Under the pieces are notes generated by a model, which did not search any database, was not told the DNA's origin, and saw only the letters and a program-made list of their open reading frames with translations. Below are positions 8,583 through 18,024 of a stretch of DNA of 64,000 bases, in pieces; within the stretch, counting starts at the first letter, position 1, and the number at the start of each line of letters is the position of its first letter. Source of the DNA: Geothermobacter hydrogeniphilus (lineage in GTDB: Bacteria; Desulfobacterota; Desulfuromonadia; Desulfuromonadales; Geothermobacteraceae); contig NZ_NAAD01000002.1 in assembly GCF_002093115.1 (NCBI RefSeq), positions 186,001 through 250,000 on the forward strand. The letters run 5' to 3'. A program made the translations under genes and the position numbers.

Positions 8583-9397
8583 GGTTTCTCCCTGAGCAGC
8601 ACCAGCACTTCTTCAAGCCGCGAGAAATCGACGCTCGGCTCAACCTGCACCATCTGAAAGAGTCCGTAATTGCCGCGCTCGGCTTCAATCACCCGGCCGA
8701 CGCGCAGTCCCTTGGGAAAGATCCCCCCCATTCCGGAGGTCACGACCTGGTCACCGGCGGCAACCTTCTCACTGCGAAGCGCATAGTCAAGTATCAGCCG
8801 GTCTCCCCTCCCCCGGCAGACAGCGCGACTGCGGGTCGGCTGAATCAACACCGCCAACGCCGAAGAGGCGTCTGTCACCAGCAGGACCCGTGACTGGTAG
8901 GGGGCAACCTGGATGGTTCGCCCCACCACCCCTTCGGCGACCACCACCGGCAGTCCCTCCCGGACACCGTCGCGGGTCCCCTTGTCAATCACCACGGTAC
9001 GGAACCAGCTGGACGCATCCTCGGCGATCACCTGGGCCGGCAGCATGTTGAAGTTGACGCTCTGCTTGAAATCAAGCAGTTTTCGCAACCGCTGGTTGGC
9101 CAGCCGGGTTTCCTCAAGGGCATCGAGCCGGGCGCGCAACTGCCGGTTGGCAGTCCGCAGCTGATCATTTTCACGGGCCGTGGACACCAGCCAGAGATAG
9201 TGGTCCCAGGCATCGGCCAGGGTTTCGATGGATTGATCCAGAAGCTGCTGAAAGGGGGCGGTCAACTGCAGCAGACCGCGCTGGAAGAGACTGGTCCGGG
9301 GACGATGACGCAACTGGTAGGAATAGAACATCAGGGCAGCGAGCAGCAGGCACCCGGCGAGCAGCAGGGTCCGATACTTTCGAAACAGCTCAAGCAT
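8579..9397 (-). CDS. mreC: Rod shape-determining protein MreC
   Basis: A 272-residue bitopic protein. A transmembrane helix lies near the N-terminus (LLLAGCLLLAALMFYSY), followed by a coiled coil rich in Leu, Arg and Gln (about residues 75-110) and the periplasmic beta-barrel pair that binds PBP2. MreC activates PBP2-RodA. It is the second gene of the mre operon, 75 nt after mreB, and overlaps mreD by 4 nt. The C-terminus is slightly shorter than in enteric homologues but complete. Confidence 0.93.
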   Translation of the reverse strand: MLELFRKYRTLLLAGCLLLAALMFYSYQLRHRPRTSLFQRGLLQLTAPFQQLLDQSIETLADAWDHYLWLVSTARENDQLRTANRQLRARLDALEETRLANQRLRKLLDFKQSVNFNMLPAQVIAEDASSWFRTVVIDKGTRDGVREGLPVVVAEGVVGRTIQVAPYQSRVLLVTDASSALAVLIQPTRSRAVCRGRGDRLILDYALRSEKVAAGDQVVTSGMGGIFPKGLRVGRVIEAERGNYGLFQMVQVEPSVDFSRLEEVLVLLREKP

Positions 9398-9427
9398 GTC
9401 TGCTTAATGCCCCGGTCAAGCTGGAAA

Positions 9428-9455
9428 GGGGCAGCGTCCGGCAGAACACTGCCCC
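9428..9455 (-). terminator. Weak hairpin between mreB and mreC (possible attenuator)
   Basis: A 7-bp inverted repeat, GGGGCAG (9428-9434) and CTGCCCC (9449-9455), has a 14-nt loop. On the minus strand it is followed by only TTTCC. It may reduce read-through from the highly expressed mreB into mreC, but the T-run is poor. Confidence 0.35.
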
Positions 9456-9472
9456 GGTTGTAAACGGCAGGG

Positions 9473-10611
<1,139 letters not shown>

Positions 10612-10632
10612 GCCGTAAAAGACAAAAAGATA

Positions 10633-10661
10633 TTGCATTTACCACCCTTATTGACTAACAT
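10633..10661 (+). promoter_or_regulatory. Possible promoter of the ppiD-like gene
   Basis: TTGCAT (10633-10638), a 17-nt spacer, then TAACAT (10656-10661), about 50 nt upstream of the ATG at 10713. Each box matches the sigma-70 consensus at 4 or more of 6 positions. Confidence 0.4.
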
Positions 10662-10712
10662 GCCAGCCTGTTTTCAAACCCCGGCAAGACGCCACAAGGA
10701 GACCGTCCCATC

Positions 10713-12650
10713 ATGCTCGATATTGTCCGCGCCAAGCAGAAGTCGATGTTCATCAAACTCGCCTTCGCCATCATCATTCTCAGCTTTGTCATCGGCTATG
10801 CCATGCTCACTTCCCCCACGGGCAACGGCGACCGGCCGAATGACCTGGCTGCCAGCGTCAACGGCAGCAAGATCAGCATGGAGGAATACCGGAGCGCCTA
10901 TTCAAATATCTACAACCTCTACCAGAATATCTACCGTGACCAGTTCACCCCGGCCCTGGAAAAACAGCTCAATCTGAAACGACAGGCTCTCCAGCAGCTT
11001 GTCGACCAGCGGCTGCTGGCCCAGGAAGGGGAAAAACTCGGCATGGAGGTCAGCAAAAAGGAACTGGTTGACGCCATCGCCAAGATTCCGGCCTTCCAGG
11101 AAAACGGCGTCTTCAACAAACAGCGTTACGTCGACGTCCTCTCCTACCAGCGCCTGACCCCCGATGTTTTTGAAGAGATGCAACGCAACGACCTGCTGGT
11201 CAAGAAGGTCGGCGACTACCTGCGCGGTGAAGTCAGCGTCAGCGACGAAGACATCGAAGCCGAGTTCCGCAAGCAGAATGAAAAGGTTAACCTGGCCTTC
11301 GTCCGTTTCGCTCCGGCCCTGTTCGAAGACAAGGTCGAAATCAAGGAAGAGGCGCTCAAGGAATTCTTCCAGCAGAATCAGGAGCAGTTCCGCATCCCGG
11401 AGAAAGTCTCGATCCGCTACATCCTGTTTGATCCGGCGTCCTATGTCGACCAGGTCAAGCTTGAGCAACAGGACATTGAAAAATATTACCGCCGCCACCT
11501 CGATCAGTTTGAAATCCCCGAACAGGTTCGTGCCAGCCACGTGCTGATCCGGGTCGCCCGGGATGCTGACAAAGAGGTACGGAAAAAGAAACGCGCGCTG
11601 GCCGAAAAAATCCTGGCCGAAGCCAAAGCGGGCAAGGATTTCGCCAAGCTGGCAACAAAATACTCGGATGACAAGGCCAGCGTCGCCAAAGGCGGCGACC
11701 TGGGCTATTTCACCCGCGGTACCATGGTGAAAAGCTTTGAAGATGCCGCCTTTGCCCTGAAACCGGGAGAACTGAGCGACATTGTCACCTCCCCCTTCGG
11801 CTTCCACATCATCAAGGGCTCCGGCTACATCGAAGCGGGCGTCAAACCGCTGGAAGATGTCCTCGACGAGGTCAAGCAGGGCCTGCGCAAGGAACTCGCC
11901 CGTCAACTGGCCTACGAGAAAGCCATGGATGCCTACAACATCAATCGCAAGGCGGGAGACCTGGATGCCGCGGCCAAGAGCGCCGGTCTTGAAATCAGCG
12001 AGAGTGGTCTTTTTACCCGCGATGAGCCGGTCGGCACACTCGGCAGCCAGCCCGAACTGAACAGCGCAGCCTTTACTCTCCAGCAGGGCGCTCTTGCCCG
12101 ACCGCTGAACCTGAAACAGGGCGTGATCCTGATGACCCTCAAGGAACGCCAGGAAAGCCGTCTTCCCGAATTGGCCGAAGTGCGCAAGGCCGTTGAAAAA
12201 GCTTTCCGCAGAGACAAAAGCGTCGAGTTGGCCCAAGCTGCCGCCGACAAGTTGCTGGCAGACCTGAAAACGGCCGGCGATCTCAATGCCGCCGCCGGGG
12301 CCGCCAAACTCAAAGTCGAAGAAACCGGTGATTTTGCCCGCAGTTACGGAGACTTTGTCCCCCGCATCGGTCAGAGCGCCGACCTCGCCAAACAGGCGTT
12401 CACCCTGACCGAAGAGAAGCCGGTTGCCGATCAGATTTTTGAAATCAACGGCAAGTTCATCGTTGCGGTGCTGAAGAAACACTCAACAGCCGACATGGCA
12501 CAGCTCGATGACGCTAAACGTGAAGAACTGCGCACCAGCCTGACCAAGAAAAAGCAGGATGAAGTCTACCGCGCCAAGCTTGACGAACTGAAAAAGAAAG
12601 CCCAGATCGAAATCAGCCCGGCGCTGGCCAGCCTGATGAACGAAGGATAA
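10713..12650 (+). CDS. PpiD/SurA-type membrane-anchored peptidyl-prolyl isomerase
   Basis: A 645-residue protein. A cytoplasmic start MLDIVRAKQKSMFIK precedes a single membrane anchor (about residues 16-34, LAFAIIILSFVIGYAM). A SurA-N-like chaperone domain (about 45-200) is followed by a parvulin domain (about 270-370, ASHVLIRVARDADKE through GDLGYFTRGTMVKSFEDAAF and SPFGFHIIK). A long lysine-rich C-terminal chaperone region follows. The architecture fits PpiD, a periplasmic folding factor at the Sec translocon. It is monocistronic, divergent from mreB. A large nested hairpin lies just after its stop codon. Confidence 0.9.
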   Translation: MLDIVRAKQKSMFIKLAFAIIILSFVIGYAMLTSPTGNGDRPNDLAASVNGSKISMEEYRSAYSNIYNLYQNIYRDQFTPALEKQLNLKRQALQQLVDQRLLAQEGEKLGMEVSKKELVDAIAKIPAFQENGVFNKQRYVDVLSYQRLTPDVFEEMQRNDLLVKKVGDYLRGEVSVSDEDIEAEFRKQNEKVNLAFVRFAPALFEDKVEIKEEALKEFFQQNQEQFRIPEKVSIRYILFDPASYVDQVKLEQQDIEKYYRRHLDQFEIPEQVRASHVLIRVARDADKEVRKKKRALAEKILAEAKAGKDFAKLATKYSDDKASVAKGGDLGYFTRGTMVKSFEDAAFALKPGELSDIVTSPFGFHIIKGSGYIEAGVKPLEDVLDEVKQGLRKELARQLAYEKAMDAYNINRKAGDLDAAAKSAGLEISESGLFTRDEPVGTLGSQPELNSAAFTLQQGALARPLNLKQGVILMTLKERQESRLPELAEVRKAVEKAFRRDKSVELAQAAADKLLADLKTAGDLNAAAGAAKLKVEETGDFARSYGDFVPRIGQSADLAKQAFTLTEEKPVADQIFEINGKFIVAVLKKHSTADMAQLDDAKREELRTSLTKKKQDEVYRAKLDELKKKAQIEISPALASLMNEG

Positions 12651-12657
12651 TGGCGTC

Positions 12658-12766
12658 GCAAAAACTCACCAGCAGCTGCATTTCCGTGCTTGCTCTCGCG
12701 GCTTCGACGTACGTCAGTACGCCTCATTGCTCGACAAGCACGCACCTTGCTGCTGATGCTTTTTGC
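12658..12766. repeat. Nested palindromic intergenic element
   Basis: Four concentric inverted repeats share one centre: GCAAAAA (12658-12664) with TTTTTGC (12760-12766), AGCAGC (12671-12676) with GCTGCT (12749-12754), CGTGCTTG (12685-12692) with CAAGCACG (12735-12742), and an apex CGTAC-GTCA-GTACG (12708-12721). The whole can fold into a hairpin of about 109 nt. The architecture matches the units at 4827, 32771 and 37327 although the primary sequence differs. It may act as the ppiD terminator, since T5 ends the outer stem. Confidence 0.7.
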
Positions 12767-12816
12767 TCAGCCGACAACTCTTTTGCTTTCTTGCGAAAGC
12801 ATCAAGGATAAGAGAC

Positions 12817-13707
12817 ATGCCCAAGATTCTGCTGCAGAGCGACTGCCCGACCCTCAAACTTGCCAGCCGCGGCAAGGTGCGCGACATCTATGACCTCGGC
12901 GAACACCTGCTGATCGTCACCTCCGACCGCATCAGCGCCTTTGACGTGATCATGGACCAGGGCATTCCCGACAAGGGGATCGTCCTGACCCAGATCTCCA
13001 AATTCTGGTTCGAGCAGATGAAGGACCTGGTGCCGAACCATATCGTCTCCACGGAAGTCGACGAGTTCCCGGTCTCTGCCCGGGCCTATCGGGAGCAGCT
13101 CGAAGGACGCAGCATGCTGGTCAAAAAGGCCGCGCCGTTGCCGATTGAATGCATTGTGCGCGGCTATGTCTCCGGATCCGGCTGGAAGGACTACCAGGCC
13201 CATGGCGCGATCTGCGGCATCAAGCTGCCTGCCGGTCTCCGGCAGAGTGACCAGCTCCCCGAACCGATCTTCACGCCGTCGACCAAGGCTGAACTCGGAG
13301 AACACGATGAGAATATCGACTTCGCCCGCGCCGAACAGCTCTGCGGCGCCGAAGTGGCGGCACAGGTACGCGACCTGACAATCGCCATCTATCAGCGTGC
13401 CCGACAGTTCGCCGATACCAAGGGGCTGATCATCGCCGACACCAAGTTCGAATTCGGGTTGATCGACGGTCAGCTGATCTGGATCGACGAAGCCCTCACC
13501 CCCGATTCTTCCCGGTTCTGGCCCAAAGATCTCTACCAGCCCGGCGGGCCGCAGCCGAGCTTCGACAAGCAGTTCCTGCGTGACTATCTCGAAACCCTCG
13601 ACTGGGGCAAGGTCGCCCCGCCGCCACAGCTGCCGGACGAAATCGTCGAGAAAACGGCGGACAAGTACCGTGAAGCGCTGCAGCGCCTGACCGGAATCAG
13701 CCTCTAA
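12817..13707 (+). CDS. purC: SAICAR synthetase (phosphoribosylaminoimidazole-succinocarboxamide synthase)
   Basis: A 296-residue protein starting [26 protein letters not shown] 12817 follows AAGGATAAGAGAC, and the open frame upstream is not conserved in character. [26 protein letters not shown] is the N-terminal ATP-binding signature. Later segments (VVRGY-like [34 protein letters not shown]) are all typical. The enzyme joins aspartate to CAIR in purine synthesis, in the cytosol. The length is that of the long (yeast-like) PurC type. A lipoprotein gene starts one base after the stop. Confidence 0.96.
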   Translation: MPKILLQSDCPTLKLASRGKVRDIYDLGEHLLIVTSDRISAFDVIMDQGIPDKGIVLTQISKFWFEQMKDLVPNHIVSTEVDEFPVSARAYREQLEGRSMLVKKAAPLPIECIVRGYVSGSGWKDYQAHGAICGIKLPAGLRQSDQLPEPIFTPSTKAELGEHDENIDFARAEQLCGAEVAAQVRDLTIAIYQRARQFADTKGLIIADTKFEFGLIDGQLIWIDEALTPDSSRFWPKDLYQPGGPQPSFDKQFLRDYLETLDWGKVAPPPQLPDEIVEKTADKYREALQRLTGISL

Positions 13708-13708
13708 G

Positions 13709-14410
13709 GTGTCGCGGAGAAGACGCCAGAAAGCCGCGTTCCGGCTGATCGTCCTTCTGCTGGTGACCATCCTTGGCGGTTGCGTCGTCATCGGCCCGCA
13801 GCCGGACGGCGAACTCGGCCGCCGCCAGCGGCAGCATGCCGAGCAGCTGATCAAGGGGCATGACTACCAGGCGGCGGCGAAGGAACTGGCCCTGGCGACG
13901 GCCAACCTGCCCGATGACAACGAAACCGCCCTGCGTTATGGTGAGGTCCTGGAAGCGCTTGACCGCCAGACCGAAGCGGCCGGCGTCTACCGCCGGGCAC
14001 TGAAGAACGACGGCGACCGGAAGAACCAGCTGCGTTATCGCCTGGCGCTGCTGCAGGCCCTGCAGCTCAACCAGTTGCCCGAGGCGGTCGCCCTGCAGCG
14101 GCAACTGCCGCCGGAAACCTTTCAGGCCGGGGATCTTCAGGCCGTCATCCTGCTGCAGCAGGGCCGAACACGCCAGGCCCTGATCCTCCTGGCCGACCTC
14201 GCCAAAAAGGTTCGCTCCGAAGATCAGGCGGCACATATCGCCTACCACGCCGCCCTCGCCTACCGTTCCCTGAAGGATGACAACAACACTTACAGCAGCC
14301 TCTACCAGGCGATCAACCGCGCCGAGAACCTGGGACTGATTCAACAGATCCAACGCTTCTGGAACCATCCGCAACCGGCGGGAAGCTCAACCAACACTCC
14401 CGGCAAATGA
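13709..14410 (+). CDS. TPR-like outer-membrane lipoprotein of unknown function
   Basis: GTG 13709 comes immediately after the purC stop, so translation is probably coupled. The 233-residue product begins MSRRRRQKAAFRLIVLLLVT and has a lipobox LGGC (Cys about residue 25), implying a signal-peptidase II lipoprotein. The rest is helical, with A/L/R/Q-rich repeats of tetratricopeptide character (EALDRQTEAAGVYRRAL, HIAYHAALAYRSLKDDNNTY). I recognise no enzyme motif. Similar small TPR lipoproteins often serve as assembly or scaffold factors; that is only analogy. Confidence 0.75.
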   Translation: MSRRRRQKAAFRLIVLLLVTILGGCVVIGPQPDGELGRRQRQHAEQLIKGHDYQAAAKELALATANLPDDNETALRYGEVLEALDRQTEAAGVYRRALKNDGDRKNQLRYRLALLQALQLNQLPEAVALQRQLPPETFQAGDLQAVILLQQGRTRQALILLADLAKKVRSEDQAAHIAYHAALAYRSLKDDNNTYSSLYQAINRAENLGLIQQIQRFWNHPQPAGSSTNTPGK

Positions 14411-14457
14411 ATCGCAGCCGGGATGGCGTTTTTTTCGCGCAACCGGCAAAAAAAGCG

Positions 14458-14486
14458 TTGACACCCCAAAACGGCTTTGTTATAAA
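14458..14486 (+). promoter_or_regulatory. Strong sigma-70 promoter for tRNA-Ala
   Basis: TTGACA (14458-14463), exactly 17 nt, then TATAAA (14481-14486). Transcription should begin about 14493, 8 nt before the mature tRNA. Confidence 0.85.
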
Positions 14487-14500
14487 CAGCTTCGCTTTGA

Positions 14501-14576
<76 letters not shown>

Positions 14577-14584
14577 AGAAAAAC

Positions 14585-14622
14585 AAGAGGTTAACTCGCG
14601 AGGGTTAACCTCTTTTTCTTTT
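14585..14622 (+). terminator. Intrinsic terminator after tRNA-Ala
   Basis: AAGAGGTTAAC (14585-14595) pairs with GTTAACCTCTT (14604-14614) around an 8-nt loop and is followed by a T-rich run. Confidence 0.9.
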
Positions 14623-14637
14623 TGCATCGGTGAGTTC

Positions 14638-15996
14638 ATGCCGGCCATCAGCCTGACCCTTCCCCTGTCCCGTTTCGATCCTCTCGCGGTCCAGCTGCGC
14701 CTCGCCGCGAACGGTCCCGGCTTTCTGGAAAGCGCCAACCTCGCTGACCGGACCGGCCGCTACAGCATCGTGCCGCTGCGGGTCCGCGAAACCTGGCAGC
14801 TGGACCGGCGGGAGCGCCTGGTCCGGCAAAAGGACGGGAACCGGCAGCTGCTGGCGGGGGATTGCTGGCAGCTGCTGCAGCAGCACCTGGAGCAGAACAG
14901 CTGCACCGGAGGCGGGTTGTTCCCGGGCGGTTTTTTCGGCCTCTTCGGCTATGACCTGGCCGGCAGCATCGAGCATCTTCCCCGACAGGCCAGGCGCGAC
15001 CTGCCGATTCCCGAGCTCTGGCTCTGCTGGGTCGACCTGACCGCCGTCTACGACCACCGGGATCACCTCCTGACCCTGGCCGGCCTCGACGACAGCGTTG
15101 ATCTCGCCGCCTGGGGCGAACGGGTGATCGACGCCTGCCGGGAAAAACTGCCTGTGGCAGAGGTCAGCCTGCGGCAGCCTTCGCAACCGGTCCTGAGTGA
15201 AACTGACTTCAGGACCATGGTCGATCATGCCAAGGATTACATCCGCGCCGGCGACATCTACCAGGCCAACCTCTCCTGCCGCTTCGATGCCCGGCTCCAG
15301 GGACCGTCCTGGGCCCTTTATCAACACCTGCGCAAGGTCAACCCGGCCCCCTTCGCCTGCCTGCTGCGCACCCCCGGAGTTGAGCTGATTTCCGCCTCGC
15401 CGGAACGACTGGTCAGCCTGCGTGACGGGATCGCCGAAACCCGGCCGATCGCCGGCACCCGGCCGCGCGGCTACACCCCGCCCGAGGACCACTCCCTCGG
15501 CGAGGAACTGCTGGCCCACCCCAAGGAGCGCGCCGAGCACATCATGCTGCTCGACCTCGAGCGCAACGATCTCGGCAAGGTCTGCCGTGTCGGCAGCGTC
15601 GAGGTCGACGAACTGATGGTGCTGGAGCGCTACTCCCACGTCACCCACATCGTTTCCAATGTCCGCGGTGAGCTGCGACCGGAATGCGGACCGTTCGAGC
15701 TGGTACGGGCGATGTTCCCCGGCGGCACCATAACCGGGGTGCCGAAAAAGCGCTGCATGGAAATCATCGACGAACTCGAACCGACCGGGCGCGGCAGCTA
15801 CACCGGCAGCGTCGGCTACCTCTCGGCCAACGGCAATCTCGACCTGAACATCCTGATTCGCGGCTTCCAGCGCTGCGGCGATCACCTCAGCTACCAGGTC
15901 GGCGCCGGCATCGTCGCCGACTCGGACCCGCAACGCGAATGGCAGGAGTGCCTGGCCAAGGGCGCCGCCATGGCCCAGACTCTGGAGGGGCTGTGA
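14638..15996 (+). CDS. pabB: Aminodeoxychorismate synthase component I (PabB-like chorismate-utilising enzyme)
   Basis: A 452-residue chorismate-binding enzyme. An N-terminal anthranilate-synthase-I-like domain is followed by the catalytic domain with AGDIYQANLSCRF, ASPERLVSL, ERAEHIMLLDLERNDLGK and PGGTITGVPKKRCMEIIDEL. It converts chorismate (plus ammonia from a PabA glutaminase not seen here) to aminodeoxychorismate for folate. The assignment to PabB rather than TrpE rests on the overlapping pabC-like lyase gene. Oddity: the residue that is a catalytic Lys in E. coli PabB (PIKGT) is Ala here (PIAGTRPRG), as in TrpE. It shares a GTGA overlap with the next gene. Confidence 0.85.
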   Translation: MPAISLTLPLSRFDPLAVQLRLAANGPGFLESANLADRTGRYSIVPLRVRETWQLDRRERLVRQKDGNRQLLAGDCWQLLQQHLEQNSCTGGGLFPGGFFGLFGYDLAGSIEHLPRQARRDLPIPELWLCWVDLTAVYDHRDHLLTLAGLDDSVDLAAWGERVIDACREKLPVAEVSLRQPSQPVLSETDFRTMVDHAKDYIRAGDIYQANLSCRFDARLQGPSWALYQHLRKVNPAPFACLLRTPGVELISASPERLVSLRDGIAETRPIAGTRPRGYTPPEDHSLGEELLAHPKERAEHIMLLDLERNDLGKVCRVGSVEVDELMVLERYSHVTHIVSNVRGELRPECGPFELVRAMFPGGTITGVPKKRCMEIIDELEPTGRGSYTGSVGYLSANGNLDLNILIRGFQRCGDHLSYQVGAGIVADSDPQREWQECLAKGAAMAQTLEGL

Positions 15997-16811
15997 GGAT
16001 CATCATCAGCGACGGCGAACCGGTGACCGGCGGCAATCTGCAGGTGGATGTCGAGGACAGCGGCTTTCTGTACGGCGATTCCCTGTTCGAAACCCTGCGT
16101 GCCGAACAGGGGGAACTGATCTGGGTCGGGCAGCACCTGGAACGGATCGAGACCGCCTGTCGGCTGAGCGGCATCCTCTTTGACCGGCAACTGGCGCAAC
16201 AGGGGCTGGATGAGGTCTGCCGCCGCAGTGGCAAAACAACGGCGCGGGTCCGGCTGACCGTCAGCCGCGGCGGTCCCGACGGCAGACCACGGCAACTGGT
16301 CACCGCCTGCCCCTATCAACCCCCGGCGACAGAGAGCTACCGTAACGGCGTGGACTGCGTCTACGCCGCCAATCGCCGGGTCAACGCCGTTTCCCACCTG
16401 CCGCAGATGAAGCGCGGCAATTACGCGGACTGCCTCTACGCCTCCCGCCAGGCACGCGCCGCCGGTGCCTTCGAAGCCCTGTTCATCGAACCGGACGGGA
16501 TGCTGCAGGAAGGCGCGATCAGCAACCTGTTTCTGCTCGTTGACGGGGTCCTGCTCACCCCACCGGCCGGAGACCTGGTGCTGCCCGGCATCGCCCGCGC
16601 CGAGATCCTCAAGGCGGCAAAGAAGATCGGCCTGCCGGTCAGGGAACAGCCGCTGCACCGGAAACTGCTCGCCGACTCCGCCGAGGTCATGCTCAGCAAC
16701 AGCCTGTTCGGCCTGATTCCGGTCCGCAGCATCGCCGGGCACAACCTCCCGCGCGGCCCCCTCGCAGCGACCCTGCGCAAACAGCTCGGTTTCCCGTTCG
16801 ATTCGACTTGA
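15993..16811 (+). CDS. pabC: Aminotransferase class IV, probable 4-amino-4-deoxychorismate lyase
   Basis: The GTG start at 15993 overlaps the pabB stop (GTGA), giving 272 residues (VRIIISDGEPVTGG). It is a fold-type IV PLP enzyme: DSGFLYGDSLFETLR near the N-terminus, the PLP-lysine region QMKRGNYADCLYA (Lys about 140) and EGAISNLFLLVDG. Together with PabB it would release p-aminobenzoate and pyruvate for folate synthesis. D-amino-acid or branched-chain aminotransferase activity cannot be excluded by sequence alone. The promoter for the next tRNA overlaps its last codons. Confidence 0.85.
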   Translation: MRIIISDGEPVTGGNLQVDVEDSGFLYGDSLFETLRAEQGELIWVGQHLERIETACRLSGILFDRQLAQQGLDEVCRRSGKTTARVRLTVSRGGPDGRPRQLVTACPYQPPATESYRNGVDCVYAANRRVNAVSHLPQMKRGNYADCLYASRQARAAGAFEALFIEPDGMLQEGAISNLFLLVDGVLLTPPAGDLVLPGIARAEILKAAKKIGLPVREQPLHRKLLADSAEVMLSNSLFGLIPVRSIAGHNLPRGPLAATLRKQLGFPFDST

Positions 16812-16836
16812 CCACTCGGGTTCGGGTGATTATAAT
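16808..16836 (+). promoter_or_regulatory. Promoter for tRNA-Leu
   Basis: TTGACC (16808-16813), a 17-nt spacer and TATAAT (16831-16836). The -35 box lies inside the 3' end of pabC. Confidence 0.85.
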
Positions 16837-16848
16837 TTCGACGCTTTT

Positions 16849-16933
16849 GCCGAAGTGGTGGAATTGGTAGACACGAAGGTCTCAAAAACCTTTGCCTTCG
16901 GGCGTGCCGGTTCGATTCCGGCCTTCGGTACCA
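16849..16933 (+). tRNA. tRNA-Leu(CAA)
   Basis: An 85-nt class II tRNA with acceptor GCCGAAG/CTTCGGT, anticodon stem AAGGT/ACCTT with loop CTCAAAA (anticodon CAA, reads TTG), a variable arm (TGCCTTCGGGCGT region), T-arm GCCGGTTCGATTCCGGC and encoded CCA. Confidence 0.95.
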
Positions 16934-16938
16934 TCATG

Positions 16939-16979
16939 AAAACAGGGGACCATGCGGATACGTGGTCCCCTGTTTTTGT
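16939..16979 (+). terminator. Intrinsic terminator after tRNA-Leu
   Basis: A perfect 14-bp stem, AAAACAGGGGACCA (16939-16952) with TGGTCCCCTGTTTT (16963-16976), followed by T residues. Part of this terminator (GGATACG, and TTTTTGTCTGCGCCCC at 16973-16988) recurs at 18440-18469. Confidence 0.9.
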
Positions 16980-17140
16980 CTGCGCCCCTGCCGATAGATT
17001 GACCGGGGATGCGGAACTATTGTTGCTGAACGGGATAATAATTCACGATCACGGCAACTTACAGCAATTTTACCGTCTTGCAGGCCCACCCCCATCGAGA
17101 CCCATCGACTGTCAAGAATCCCCGGGCAGGGAAATAACCC

Positions 17141-17170
17141 TTGACTTCTGTACCGATCGGTCCACATTAT
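17141..17170 (+). promoter_or_regulatory. Promoter with overlapping TetR operator 1
   Basis: TTGACT (17141-17146) and CATTAT (17165-17170) are separated by 18 nt. Between them lies the perfect palindrome ACCGATCGGT (17152-17161). A start would fall about 17177, at the ATG of the tetR gene itself, so the message may be leaderless. The palindrome matches a second one at 17780. Confidence 0.6.
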
Positions 17171-17176
17171 GAATTC

Positions 17177-17761
17177 ATGGCGACAGGCAGACCAAAAGAA
17201 TTTGATTATGATCAGGCGCTCAAGGCTGCGATGAAGCAGTTCTGGTCCGTTGGTTTTACCGCGACCTCGCTGCAGGATCTGTTGCGCGTCATGGGGCTGT
17301 CCAAAAGCAGCTTCTACCAGACGTTCGGCAGCAAACATGAACTTTTTCTGAGATGTCTTGAGCTCTACCAGTCCAGGCTGATCCAGAGGCTGAAAGGGCA
17401 AATGGCGGGGGAATGGTCGGGGATCGGTTTTATCCGCAATCTGTTTTCCGAAGTCATCCTGGAGGCTTCCCGACCGGAAAAGTATGGATGCCTGCTGGTC
17501 AATACGGCGGGAGAATTCGCACAACGGGACACCGAAATTGCTCAGCTTGTCTCCCGGGGCCTTGAAAAACTCAGGCAGCTTTTTCTGCGCGCCATCCGGC
17601 AGGCGCAGAGCCAGGGGGACGTGGAATCGGAAAAAGATGCTGAGCTGCTTGCCCGCTACCTGGTCACAACCATCTGCGGCATCCGCAGCATGATCAAGGG
17701 GGGGACCGAAAAAAAAGATCTGGAGATGGTTGTGAAAATTGCCCTGGGGGTATTGGGCTAA
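17177..17761 (+). CDS. TetR/AcrR-family transcriptional regulator
   Basis: A 194-residue protein starting MATGRPKEFDYDQALKAAMK. The N-terminal helix-turn-helix is classical (FTATSLQDLLRVMGLSKSSFYQTFGSKHELF, about residues 28-58); the C-terminal ligand domain is helical and resembles the TetR_C subgroup with GCLLVNTAGE. It probably represses itself and the two following genes, because near-identical palindromes lie in its own promoter (17152) and in front of the next ORF (17780). No Shine-Dalgarno precedes ATG 17177, consistent with a leaderless transcript. The ligand is unknown; the adjacent tautomerase suggests an electrophilic or aromatic compound. Confidence 0.9.
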   Translation: MATGRPKEFDYDQALKAAMKQFWSVGFTATSLQDLLRVMGLSKSSFYQTFGSKHELFLRCLELYQSRLIQRLKGQMAGEWSGIGFIRNLFSEVILEASRPEKYGCLLVNTAGEFAQRDTEIAQLVSRGLEKLRQLFLRAIRQAQSQGDVESEKDAELLARYLVTTICGIRSMIKGGTEKKDLEMVVKIALGVLG

Positions 17762-17779
17762 AAAAATTTCCCCCATTGG

Positions 17780-17793
17780 GGACCGAGCGGTCC
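17780..17793 (+). promoter_or_regulatory. TetR operator 2
   Basis: GGACCG-AG-CGGTCC, a perfect inverted repeat with a 2-nt spacer, lies 30 nt upstream of the small ORF at 17824. Aligned with operator 1 it shares ACCGA.CGGTCCA. Confidence 0.6.
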
Positions 17794-17823
17794 AATAATT
17801 TTACCTGAGCAGAGGAGAACATC

Positions 17824-18000
17824 ATGAATCGCATTGCCCTTGTCACGGACCAGAACGCCAATGAAAAGGTCGCCGCCATCTTCGCCGAGTTCGTGGAAAC
17901 CCTGGGGGTGATGGAAATTTTTGCCGGATTCTACCGCTTTCTCGACGCCTTGCAGGGCCGATCGATTTTTGAAGCACCCCATTCGCCAAGCAATTCATAA
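17824..18000 (+). CDS. Short carboxymuconolactone-decarboxylase-like ORF, probably truncated
   Basis: A 58-residue ORF with a good GAGGAG site before ATG 17824. MNRIALVTDQNANEKVAAIF resembles the N-terminus of CMD/AhpD-type proteins (usually M.RI.LVT.ENA..EVKAIFDEI), and GFYRFLDALQG resembles a later CMD segment. The catalytic CxxC region is absent and the product ends soon after, so an internal deletion or decay is likely. It sits 24 nt before the tautomerase gene and downstream of a TetR operator. Whether the peptide is made is unknown. Confidence 0.5.
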   Translation: MNRIALVTDQNANEKVAAIFAEFVETLGVMEIFAGFYRFLDALQGRSIFEAPHSPSNS

Positions 18001-18024
18001 CCCGGATTCTGCCCGGAGGACTCT

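Noticed and set aside
10902-12482. Minus-strand open frame of 526 codons
   Set aside because: Antisense to the PpiD-like gene, whose domains are clear on the plus strand.
14605-15933. Minus-strand open frame of 442 codons
   Set aside because: Antisense to pabB, which has all catalytic motifs on the plus strand.
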